Assembly: GCA_030323885.1 (NCBI GenBank)
Contig: CM059188.1
Span: 109,651,263 to 109,715,262 of the forward strand
Direction of reading: 5' to 3'
DNA length: 64,000 nucleotides
DNA from: Branchipolynoe longqiensis
Lineage: Eukaryota; Annelida; Polychaeta; Phyllodocida; Polynoidae
Shown one piece after another: positions 21,540 through 31,700 of the stretch (positions within the stretch are counted from its first letter, which is position 1; every line of letters starts with the position of its first letter). Below the pieces are notes generated by a model, which was given only the letters and a program-made list of their open reading frames with translations, had not been told where the DNA came from and did not search any database. The position numbers and the translations under genes were made by a program.

Positions 21540-21873
21540 TACATGCATACATATATACATAACCTCTACCGTAAGAGGTAGCAAAGGAAGCCCTGAATGA
21601 ATGGCTAACTTCTGAATTATGATAAACAGGGCCGCGTTCAGGGTATGCCTTGGAGGCACCTCAGAGACAGCTCCGCGACGTCTTTTTGGCTATTTGCATA
21701 CATGGTCCGCCTCAGAGACCTATCCCTTTTCAGGTAGGAGGCAAAAATCGCCTCTAAATTAGCCGCCAGATTCAGTGGTTTCCGCCAATCAGAGTTGGGT
21801 TTAAAAAAATTGCAAATGGATGCACCCTATGAAGGTCGCCATTTTCAAGGCACCTGACAGCTAAAGTCAGTGG

Positions 21874-22192
21874 CGTTCTCTGTGGCGGAGTGGTTAGAGT
21901 GTCTGACTTTTTTCTAGGTCAGACTCCTAATCTGAGGGTCGGCGGTTCGATTCCCCATGCCCCCAGCTCTGCCAATTTGGATTTCCACCGCTGTGTATAA
22001 CTTACAGCGTCATCAAAGGCCGGTTGCTTTCATACCATGTCTATGTGGTGTGGGAGGTTAAAAATCCCTTGGGTCGGCAAAAGTGTAGGCTCGGGCTTTC
22101 TATCGACCAGCAGTGGAATGAGGAAGACCAGTCGTCTATGACTGAAATTTCCCCTGCTTAAACAACTAATGGACCAAAAAAAAAAAAAAAAA
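21874..22192 (+). mobile_element. SINE-3, full length, nested in a MITE
   Basis: Begins with a serine/leucine-tRNA-like head (about 21881-21966) and ends in a run of 18 A. The body contains GGTCGGCAAAAGTGTAGGC and CAGTGGAATGAGGAAGACC. It interrupts MITE family F, so it is younger than that MITE copy. Confidence 0.88.
21881..21966 (+). ncRNA. tRNA-like head of SINE-3
   Basis: Shows A-box GTGGCGGAGTGGTTAGAG, a variable-arm-like insert and B-box GGTTCGATTCC in the expected order and spacing for a class II tRNA. It is the promoter part of the SINE, not a functional tRNA gene: the acceptor stem does not close. Confidence 0.7.
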
Positions 22193-22262
22193 GTTGTTCA
22201 GACTAGTGCGACATCCGGAATATCTCCGAGGAGCCTCGGCGGCGTACCTTGAACGCGGCCCA

Positions 22263-22667
22263 GATACCAGTGGTGCCCTTGGCTGGCTTGTGCTGGTTGC
22301 TGGTTGGCTGGGGTCTACTTCCTAGCTCAGTTCGGTCTAAATACTAAGGTCAACCCCTAGCCATCAATAGAAAATCGATACGGAGCACACTAACACAAGA
22401 ACTACAATTCAACTCTCTGGGTAACACGAAATACCATCAGCAGTTACCCAGCGAAACCAAGCTATTGAAAGAGAAAAATCAATATTGCACTGATAGCAAA
22501 CAGGAATAACATTACGCGGGATTTTTAATCATCTCATGCAAAAGGCATGTTCACAAACTTAAGGGAATTGCCAAATCGCAACCAGTTGGCTTTTCATGGC
22601 ATCCAAATTAATCAATAGCGTGTTTGTTTGTTTGTTAAAAACCTGCAGCTATGTTGTTTTAATCGAA
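22263..22667. other. no gene seen
   Basis: Single-copy sequence, no features recognised. Confidence 0.4.
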
Positions 22668-22762
22668 AAGAACCAATCAGAGCTGTTCATTTCCATTGCA
22701 AATGGCTGCCCCATAGAGGACAGCACTTTGCAATAAAAAAGAACAGCTCTGATTGGCTGAAG
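22668..22762. mobile_element. MITE family F-related hairpin
   Basis: Inverted arms (AACCAATCAGAGCTGTTC and GAACAGCTCTGATTGG) around TGCAAATGGCTGCCCC. The arm and loop sequence match the interior of family F, suggesting a deletion derivative or partial copy. Confidence 0.7.
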
Positions 22763-23389
22763 CTACTGAATCTTTCAACCTTTCCATATCAGCCATCTTG
22801 AAATACACCATGTGACCTTATGGATGGAACCACAAGACACATTTGATTCATATGTATAGAAACCCACTTCCGGTCCCAGTCGAATAGGAATTTGTAAAGA
22901 AATATTTTGATATGCGTATAGAAAGGCCCAGTCGAATACGTCCAATGGTAGCAGCGGTGGTTGCAATGACGGAAGTGGTATCCATGGTTTGTTTGTTCCT
23001 GTAGTGCCAAGTCAACACTTTTGTTATAACTGTAAGCACTGTATTCTTATCCGACACAGCACAACTGCATATAAACACCTCAGATTGCAATAGATGATGT
23101 CTGTGCTTAGTCCATGCATTTGCCCATTGTGTAAATAGTTCCGGCCCGAATATCACCCTGTCCTGGAATAAGGCGCCCGCCGATAGAACTGATTATCGCC
23201 CACTCTGTCAGAGGAGTAATAGGCCTACTGGTGCATGTGCCACTACTCCTGTCCCTCGACTCACTACATAGCAAAGTCATCGACTACAAGTCAACGATTT
23301 CCTCGTCCCTTCTGATATAACAGGACAAATATGCACGTCAGTACTTGTGTCTGTTGGAAGTCTGATCGGAGTGAGTGTCAATCTAAAGT
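22763..23389. other. no gene seen
   Basis: Open frames up to 102 codons on the minus strand (22848-23156) do not resemble known proteins and have no clear splice context. Confidence 0.4.
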
Positions 23390-23629
23390 TGGCTCAGTCA
23401 ATCATATACCTCCCACCCACCTGCACTACTCAAACAACACCCCCCACCTCCCTACCCCCCACCACAACACCCAATCGAATCACTCATCGAACATGGGGTG
23501 GCGGTAGTAACCGGTCATCGTCAATTTCTATCAAAATCTAGTACTAGTAATACCAATTATTATGTTAGTAATTACGAGTAAGCTAACACAAATGCACGCA
23601 TATATAATATACATGTCATATAATATATA

Positions 23630-23817
23630 CAGTAAACCCTCTCTAACCGACCACCTCCACAGATCGACCACTCCCCTATATCAATCGCTCTAGTGGGTCC
23701 CAAATGATCGCCCATACAATACCATTGTAATGAGAAAAAAACCTCCCTAAACCGACCTCCCTAAATGGACCATTTAAAGTTGGTCCCATGGTCGGTCGAT
23801 TTAGAGAGGGTTTACTG
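23630..23817. mobile_element. pogo-like MITE family C
   Basis: 188 bp, tips CAGTAAACCCTCTCTAA and GAGAGGGTTTACTG, TA on both sides. Orientation opposite to the copy at 21347. Confidence 0.9.
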
Positions 23818-23825
23818 TACATATT

Positions 23826-24075
23826 ATGTATACATGTTCTATATCTTACATACATATATACATACACACATACATAATATAGACATACATACATACATAT
23901 ACATAATATGGACATACGTACATATATACACATACAGACATACATTACATACACACACATAATATATACAATGTACATACATACATACACATAATATATA
24001 CAATGTACATACATACATACATACATACATACATACATCCATACATACATACATACATACATACACACACACAAC
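23826..24075. repeat. (CATA)n microsatellite
   Basis: ACATACAT repeats with scattered interruptions, ending in ACACAC. The reading frames here are repeat artefacts. Confidence 0.95.
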
Positions 24076-24537
24076 TGCTAACTGCTCCACTATACCACAC
24101 AATTGTGAATACCAGAAGTTGGTTGAAGTAGAGAAGGAAGGGGGTTAATTGGTTGCTGCCCATAGACTGATCAACTTGGGAGGGAATTGACCATTGTTGG
24201 CCATATTTTAATTTGATTTAGATTTTGCCTTCACAAAAGCAGTCTACTAATTGAAGAAATTAGATATACAAATCTAACCATGGTCGGCGATTTGCTAAAA
24301 AAAAAAAGAAAAAAAAAAGCCACCCCACAATGCAGTCTCAATACACCACACGTACAAGCATTCCTACCTACTTATATGACATTGGATTATTGCACTGCTA
24401 AAGCCTTGGCAGGAAAATGTAGCACTAAATCATAATACAGGATTTGCGTCTTAATCCTGGGTTAATAAGCTGTCCTCTGGTTATTGGAAACTGTAGTTAT
24501 AAACAAATGAGATGGGCTGAGTTGAGTTAAGTTTTAT
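24076..24537. other. no gene seen
   Basis: Includes an A-rich tract at 24296-24318; otherwise unrecognised. Confidence 0.4.
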
Positions 24538-24611
24538 TTAAAGCTGCATAGTTAGATGAAAATATCAAATTTTCAAAACCAAAACAATTACCTAGATTTG
24601 ATACTACACAA
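24538..24611. mobile_element. MITE family A, left-end fragment
   Basis: Left tip and first 70 bp of family A (TTAAAGCTGCATAG, then CAAATTTTCAAAACC); the rest is absent. Confidence 0.75.
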
Positions 24612-24729
24612 GCAGAGATTCCCCTCTCGGATTACTGAGCCATATAGGCCCTGCTCAGGATGAATCAATATCTTGATATTTTAGACTATACTGCCTAGTT
24701 AAACCAAATACTGGCTTCAACTCCATGCT

Positions 24730-24965
24730 CAATCATAGCAAACAAAACAAAGATGCAACCAAACCACCAGGTGTACTGATTGATTGTTTCAGTTATGTTA
24801 TCTCTGAGAAAATCCTCCTGATCCCATTCATCAGCACCCTGTCACATTGCCGTGTTATCGGAGGGAATAAGTAATTCGCTGGGGCTGTGGTGTTGCTAAC
24901 ACTGCATAGCTTTTATTTATGCCCACAAAGGACTAAGCTTTGTTATTCAAGTGCAGTCGTCGTGC
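24730..24965. repeat. interspersed repeat J, copy 1
   Basis: About 235 bp shared with 28380-28605 (AAAATCCTCCTGATCCCATT, CACAAAGGACTAAGCTTTGT). No inverted ends or tRNA-like head were seen; class unknown. Confidence 0.82.
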
Positions 24966-25184
24966 AGTCAGTCGTCTCGGTGAAGGCACAGCATTATAGT
25001 CAATCAACATGAGGGCTACACAGCCCCGACAGCAAGAAATTAAAAATTAATAACAACCCTCATGTGAACTACGCCGATGTGATTACAATATGTGTGATTC
25101 TATTCTCAACTGTGAATCTGAGAGGCAGAATACAGAGCCCATGTGGTGGATATGGTCTGGCTAGTACTGAATTGAAGCTTAGTA

Positions 25185-25540
25185 TTAAAGTTTCATAGTC
25201 AGATGGTTTTGAATTTATGTATTTTTTCTGAGATAAATGTATTAGATCGATCACTAGTATCTACTTTACATTAGTTCAAAGTTACTTTTAATTTAAATAG
25301 TAAACTTTTTAGATATTTTGGGTGCAAACATGGAAAATTAATTTTGGCAAGCTTGCCAAAATTCGGACACCATAGACTTCTGCAGTGACAGGTTCTGTTA
25401 AAATTGACTCAGTATTGCCTTCTACGCAGAAACAAATGCTTAATAAGTGCATCAGTATCTAAGTTAGATATGTTAAATCAAATCTAGATAATCGGTTCGG
25501 TTTTGAAAATTTGATATTTCATCGGACTATGCAGCTTTAA
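25185..25540. mobile_element. MITE family A copy
   Basis: 356 bp, both tips present (left TTAAAGTTTCATAGTCAGATG changed at two sites; right ATCGGACTATGCAGCTTTAA). Central palindrome TTTTGGCAAGCTTGCCAAAA is perfect. Confidence 0.88.
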
Positions 25541-26079
25541 TGTGGGCACCCATTCCCAGAGATCCAATTGGCACCACGTGCCGCCCCCTGGTGAGGTAAT
25601 TTGACGTCTCCGGCCGGCCCATTAATCTAATTGTAATCGACGCCATAACTCCACATACAGGCGAACTTTATATTACAAAAAAACACACGCACACACAAAT
25701 ATAGAGCAATTTAAAAGCGACCACCCACACGTTAATAATTAATTTAAAATGCTTAGTTAGATTCGCTTTGTCAACAACTTTACGGGGTATGCCTGTTGCA
25801 TTTGTAGGGTGCAAACTAAAGAAATGTTTTCATCAGGTTGTCGGTTATTGGTGTGATGTTGACTACTGCTACGTGCAGATCGAGATGTAGCCTTACATTT
25901 TCTCAAGGTCATTTACTTCAATTAAATTTATAATGGGCGGAATGGTAAATTATTATTTTAAAGATGTTATTTTCTATTAAGATTTATCTATGGCATAAAG
26001 GGCCGGATAGGGGTGGCTAGGTGCCCAGATCGACATATATATCTGAGAATGGTGTCTATAACATTCACGAAATAGATTT
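25541..26079. other. no gene seen
   Basis: Single-copy sequence, no recognised features. Confidence 0.4.
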
Positions 26080-26782
26080 CAGGGTCCGTACACATGTGAA
26101 GATATGGAATTCAAGGCTATTTCAATGCTTTTCAATTCTGTTTTTGATAGGAATTCAAGACTATTTTCATGTGGATTTCAGGAAAAAACAATGGTGAATG
26201 GCGATTTCGGACTAATTTAGATCAGTGGGGCCAGTGTATGCAGGTATTGCAGGTCTTGCAACGCCTCAGGGAGTTTGACGCCCCTGCCCTGCAGAGTTGT
26301 AAACCACTGCATTGTGGTACAGGTTCTTGACAGAACCGAAGGCTAAGGGAGCAAACGCTAAACAGAAAACCATGTCACTGTGGCAGATTAAGGGCAGTTG
26401 ATGTATGGAACTCCCATCTCCCGACCAGCCACTGCAGGGACAAATAGTTTTGCGCCTGTCTTGACATGCTGTTGCCGGTGTGAAACCTCTATTTGCTCCT
26501 CGAGAGAGTGCTGCTGGTAACTTGCAAAAGCCTGCAGCACTTCAACACTTTTGCAGGCAGCTTTCATGAAATGTTAAATGGAGAGCGGCAGTCAAGTAAT
26601 GAAAGCAGTCTTTGTCGCATTGCGACCGACAGCATGATGATGATGATGATGATGGGGCCAGTTTAATGGAATTCAAGGGTTTTCAAGACTAATTACCCAA
26701 AATAGGTTAAATTCAAGACTTTTCAAGGCCTTGAAATGGGGAAAATGAAGTTCAAGACTTTCCAGGCTCCATACGGACCCTG
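26080..26782. mobile_element. MITE family E copy, carrying a retroposon
   Basis: Inverted tips CAGGGTCCGTA and TACGGACCCTG, bordered by the 6-mer AGATTT on each side. The interior has repeated GGAATTCAAG and TCAAGACTTTTCAAGG motifs. A second copy at 33130-33375 lacks the central 419 bp (26235-26653), which is a separate insertion. Confidence 0.85.
26235..26653 (+). mobile_element. retroposon with (ATG)n tail, unknown family
   Basis: Flanked by GGGGCCAG at 26227-26234 and 26654-26661, and ends in (ATG)n. The related MITE copy at 33130 shows the empty site. The head reads TGTATGCAGGTATTGCAGG; no clear tRNA promoter was seen. The tail and duplication fit a LINE-mobilised retroposon. Confidence 0.75.
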
Positions 26783-27388
26783 AGATTTCCAATGGGTGAA
26801 TTCTATATCTTTCTTCTTAACTTCTTTTTTCTTGCATAAATTGGAATATCACTGGCGATTCGGATGCAGGTACAGAACAATATCGCTTTTAAAAGGTCTC
26901 TCAAAAGTATATCAACCCAGGACTATTACACATTTTCTGTTGTATTATTTCAGCAGTTTGGCCGTCATTAATTCAAATTTAATTATGTACTTCTACTGCA
27001 GACCCGGGACCACCCCAACTCTCACATGTACTTTGAAAACCCATCTAAATTACTAACCCACGATCTTCTCTATTCGCCAAAAAGCTCAAATAAAAACTAT
27101 TTTGTGAGATATGATATCCACGGCATTGCTACTCTTCCGCACAATATGTTAAATGTGGCTTCGAGAACTCAAACATATGCACCGTGACATGAGGCATGGT
27201 CGATTTGCTTCATGTTCATCACCAGGAATGGTTCCAGTGATATTTTCGCTGGTGTTTTTCAATTGTGAATTGTGAAGACCCAGCCTAAATAAAAGAAGAA
27301 TGATCTATACTATGAATCTAACGGCTCACCCACTCCAATGCCATGAATTAATCCCAGAATGTAGCTTACATGGTAATATATGGTAGTA
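26783..27388. other. no gene seen
   Basis: An 86-codon frame (26796-27056) has no recognisable motif. One stretch (CCCGGGACCACCCCAACTCT) resembles the end of some LINE ORFs, but too little is present to call. Confidence 0.35.
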
Positions 27389-27579
27389 CAGTAAAACCTC
27401 TCTAACCAACCACTTCCACAGATCGACCACTCCCATATATCGATCGCTTTATTTGGGTCGCAAACGATCGCTCATACAATACCATTGTAACGATTATAAA
27501 ACTCCCTAAACCGACCACCTCCCTAAATGGACCATTTAAAGTCGGTCCCATGGTCGATCGATTTAGAGAGGTTTTACTG
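27389..27579. mobile_element. pogo-like MITE family C
   Basis: 191 bp, perfect tips CAGTAAAACCTCTCTAA and GAGAGGTTTTACTG, TA on the right and TA two bases left (GTA-CAG). Confidence 0.9.
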
Positions 27580-27622
27580 TAGTTAGATTGCTGGTTTTCC
27601 AATTAACCATAGCAGATCAGTT

Positions 27623-27869
27623 TTGTTTGTTTGATGGATTTTTAGTTCCTGGCAACCTCTAAGGTCATATCAGGATGGGTACTGACTGGTGACAATGCAC
27701 ACTCATGGCGACTTTATAGTGCTGGCCCACTGGAAGACCAGGCCACTGGTACAATGATGCAATTTCCCATTCAGTTACATTATCCATAATGAGGCAATTT
27801 CCCAATCAGTCACATTATCCTGATACTGAGCTAACCAGTCCTTGCCCTATCCTAGTAATGTCGCAGGTA
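27623..27869 (-). mobile_element. SINE-1 copy, head-truncated
   Basis: Tail and body of SINE-1. An internal 40-bp segment is duplicated (CAATTTCCCATTCAG and CAATTTCCCAATCAG). Confidence 0.85.
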
Positions 27870-27904
27870 ACCTCTCATGGTACGAAGAGCCACTAGCTGG
27901 TTGC

Positions 27905-27937
27905 AGTAGGGGGGGTGGGAGGGGGGGGGGGGGGGAC
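27905..27937. repeat. poly-G tract
   Basis: Interrupted run of G with one short A/T break, next to the truncated SINE. Confidence 0.85.
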
Positions 27938-28379
27938 AGTCCACCCAGGGAGCCATCCTCCAGTTATCTTGCTGCCACCTGTCATCAGAGGCCGGCGACA
28001 GTGGACAGTGCAATCCCTGCCACCACCTCGTGGTGGTGGTTAGTCTCGGACTACTACACTATCTTACTAAAACCATACTTTTATTAATAAAAGTTGGGAA
28101 TTCAAAATATCCTTAAGATATCATGGAAAATATATTATCAGATCCGCACAAGCCCACCTTTATTCAATCCTCAGTGTAGCTTTATTTCATTTAAGCAGGG
28201 TATGCTCATATCTAGCTGTAATATAGACTTTTCCCGTGGGACATGCACAATGACTTGCTACCCAATAGCTCAGTTCTTGTCACTGCACACAGAAGGCGGG
28301 TTGTTAATGGAAATCATAACACGCCCTTTCCACAGAGCATGTAGTACAGTGAACTGCAACCTATTACATTAGTTCTTTC

Positions 28380-28605
28380 ACAACCACCAAAACAAAAAAA
28401 CTAAAAATGCAACCAAAAAACTAGGCATAATGATTAATTGTTTTAGTTAAGTTATATCCGAGAAAATCCTCCTGACCCCATTAATCAGCACATACCCACA
28501 TCGTCGTGTTATCGGAGATTAGGGCTGTGGTGTTATTAACACTCCATAGCTTTTATTTATGCCCACAAAGGACTAAGCTTTGTTATTCAAGTGAAATCGT
28601 CGCGA
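28380..28605. repeat. interspersed repeat J, copy 2
   Basis: Partner of 24730-24965, same orientation. Confidence 0.82.
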
Positions 28606-28711
28606 GATGGTGGAAACCGTTGCATTGCGCTGTGACCCGATAAGAAGGGCTGTCATCATCAAAAAGATAACACACATTTTGAAGAGATATCTGTAAAGAG
28701 GAGGTACTCAC

Positions 28712-28773
28712 CAGGTAATCTCGTTAAAGCTGAGGAAGAGTCGCTGCAGACTTGACAGGCTGTCAACATCGTT
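28712..28773 (-). CDS. LRRC49: LRRC49-like exon g, LRR 6
   Basis: 62 bp, too short to stand out as an open frame. Acceptor GTGCACCACAG, donor CCTG followed by GTGAGT. Encodes NDVDSLSSLQRLFLSFNEIT, continuing the repeat register of exon f. It ends with two bases (TG) of a codon. The next exon was not found between 28.7 and 22 kb. Confidence 0.92.
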
Positions 28774-31700
28774 CTGTGGTGCACATGTGCGTGTTGGATG
28801 GCGGAGGGGGCCAAAAGAGATTAAAAAAACCGTCAACCAAAATGCACTGCACATAAGATCAGAAACAATACTGGACTGTAGATACTAGACAGTAACACCG
28901 CAGTTACCGAGCAGGATATGTTCCTAGAATATGGAACACTAACCAAAACATTACTTGTTTGTTTGTTGTTTTACATCCTAGCAAGATCTAAGGTCATATC
29001 ATGACGGGTACTGACTTGTGACTGCACATTCATGGCGACTTTATAGTGCTGCCCCACTGGGAGACCAGGCCACCAGCACCATGATCTGATATCCCACTCA
29101 GTCACATTATCCTGACACTGAGCCAACCAATCTTTGCTCTATCTTAATAATGCCAAACGCCTGGCTAGGAAGTGATAAGTATCCATTTTTTAGTCATTGG
29201 TTTGACTCGACCAGGGTTCGATTCCCACGATGCACCAAAACGGGAAGACCGGACGCGGTTGCCGAATCAGTAAGAGCGCAGCTTTTCCATGCGGAAGGTA
29301 GGGAGTTCGAAGGCAAGCCAGTCAAACCAATGACTTAGAAAATTTATACTAGTCGCTCACAGCAGCAAAACAGGCTGCTTAAAAAACCCCTACAGGCCTT
29401 GGTACTAGCCATACCTGCCTGCAGTCAGCAATGCACACCCATGCTGCTCAAGCTACATCAGACACAATAAACCAGACAATGCTCAACTCCCCCAGACCAC
29501 CCGGCCCCAGTTCCATCATTATAATATTTATATAAAATTCTATTTTATACCACACATAAAGTCGCCATGTGTGTGCACTGTCAATCAATCAATCAATAGT
29601 TCCATCCTCTAGTCGAGGGTTGGATGCAATGGTTCTCCACTTGTCCCGATGTTGTGCTGTTCTGATAGACTGTGAATAATTCAAGCCTGTCCACTGTGAA
29701 ATATTTGTAAACCATGATGTTCTTGGTCTCCCTCTCCCTCTGCTGCCATTCACCTTCCCTTCCAACAATGTACGGTATATTGAACTCTGACGAATGATGT
29801 GGCCAAAATAAATAAGTTTCTTTGTCTGTATAGTGGCAAACAAGCTTTTCTTATTTTTAATTTTTCTGAGAACTTCTTTGTTGGTGATCTTCTTTGTCCA
29901 TGATATTGTCATCATCCTGTCACATCCTGTGCACTGTCACAAGTCAATAATACCCGTCCTGATATGGCCAAGCCATAAAGCCCCAACAAAACAAAACAGC
30001 TTCATTAAACTAGTTCACATTTTATCTATATACTCTGCATGATTGCGTGTTATGGCAACGCAGCGCTAACTAAATTCATTACTGTGAACTTTGAGAAAAT
30101 TAAATTTTCAGCACATAATTCACTCAAGTCCTATTCTGTCATTAAGACTTAGACTTTGTAAATGCAGTTTAATCTTTTGCTCAAAGGTAACCAGACGGGA
30201 TGGCCGAACCAGTTGAGTGATCACTTCCTGTACGAGAGGTCCTGAGGTTACAGAAGTGACACTTGTTACTTACGACTGTGCTAATCTGGTTCCGGCGGAG
30301 GTTGAGTTCAGTGAGTGCGTCCATGCCCACCAGGTGGTCCACGTGATGGATGGCGTTTCCCGCCAAATTCAACACGCGCAGTTCCGTCAGGTGAGACAGG
30401 TTCTCAATCTTGGTGATCTGTGATAGGTTATAGTGGCTAAGTAAGTTATTGCTAAACTATACACATTTATTAGCAGGGGAGAGAGAAATATGAAGCAATA
30501 AGTCAGTCAGTTCAGAGTTCTCAGAATACTGTCCTCATAGGCCATTGAAACATCTGATTAAGAGATTTTACCATTTATTCCTTGAATGAATATTTGGTGA
30601 ATCCTAAAGTTGAAGTTGCATAGTCCGATGGCTTGTGAATTTTTGCCTTGTTTTTTAGATAAATAGCTCAGGTTGACCATTATAACCTACTATTCATTAA
30701 GCTAAGATTCCACATACCAGGTATGCGGTATGCGAATGCGGTAAAAAATCTAAAAGCATGTAAATGAATAGTGGTGCTTCCATACGTCCGAATGCGAATA
30801 CGAACGCGAATGCGGCAAATGGATCGACCCATGGATCGATCAGTGTGAATGCAAATGCGAATACTGCTGCATTTGCCATAGAAAACAATAGTAACTTTGA
30901 TCTTCCTTCACAAATTTGGAGGAAAACCAAAAAAAATTTCATGGGTAACATTTTTGGTATGTTTTTTTGTTTAACCATCCCCCAGCACAAAAAGTAAACA
31001 TCGGCTATTGGGGGTTGGCATATATCTATTCCGCATATACCATATTCGCATGCCACATACCGCGTATATGGAATCTTAGCTTTAGTCCCAAGAAACGTTG
31101 ATGAAAAATTGCTAATTTTGGATCAATTTGAGCTTAAAAAATCCTAAATAATGTCGGCAAGCTTGCCAATACTCCCATGGTCATGCCCAGACTCCCCCCA
31201 TCTTGCAATGGCCACATGATGTGGGCTGACCTATTAATCCTGGAACATGACAGCAATCGCGTGACATGGTACTTAGGAGGGCAAGGCTAATGAGGCTACG
31301 AGATTGACCTAATTGGTTAGTGGTCTCCCTGCCTAATGGCTGTCTCAAAGTAGGTGTCCAAAGGGATGGGGGGTTCATATATTCACTGGTTATTCTGTAT
31401 ATGCTGTCCCTAATAATTAGTTAATGCACCAGTATCTAAGTTGGATATTAAGAATCGAACGTAGGTAAGTGTTTGGGTTTTGAAAAAAACGTTGTTTCAT
31501 CGGAACATGCAACTGCAATGAAAGATCACGCTTAGAATGGATTATCTAAGCTAAAACCAAGTAGATTGGGATTGGCCAGCCCATCACCATTAGACTTAGT
31601 ATCCATGGCTATTAATAGTAGTTCTGTGACGTCACACAGGGATGGGAAGGGTGAACTACCTAAACATGGCGACCATGTAGAAAACAAACCAATTATCAAT

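Larger units (their letters stand above)
21627..22262. mobile_element. MITE family F copy, carrying a SINE-3
   Basis: Inverted tips CAGGGCCGCGTTCAGGGT and GAACGCGGCCCA. Without the SINE at 21874-22192 the element is about 315 bp, close to the other copies (34226-34522 and 43092-43372). The interior includes TTTCCGCCAATCAGAG and GCAAATGGATGCACCC. Confidence 0.88.

Noticed and set aside
21881..21966. Functional tRNA gene
   Set aside because: A and B boxes are present but the acceptor stem does not pair, and the sequence is the head of a SINE with a poly-A end.
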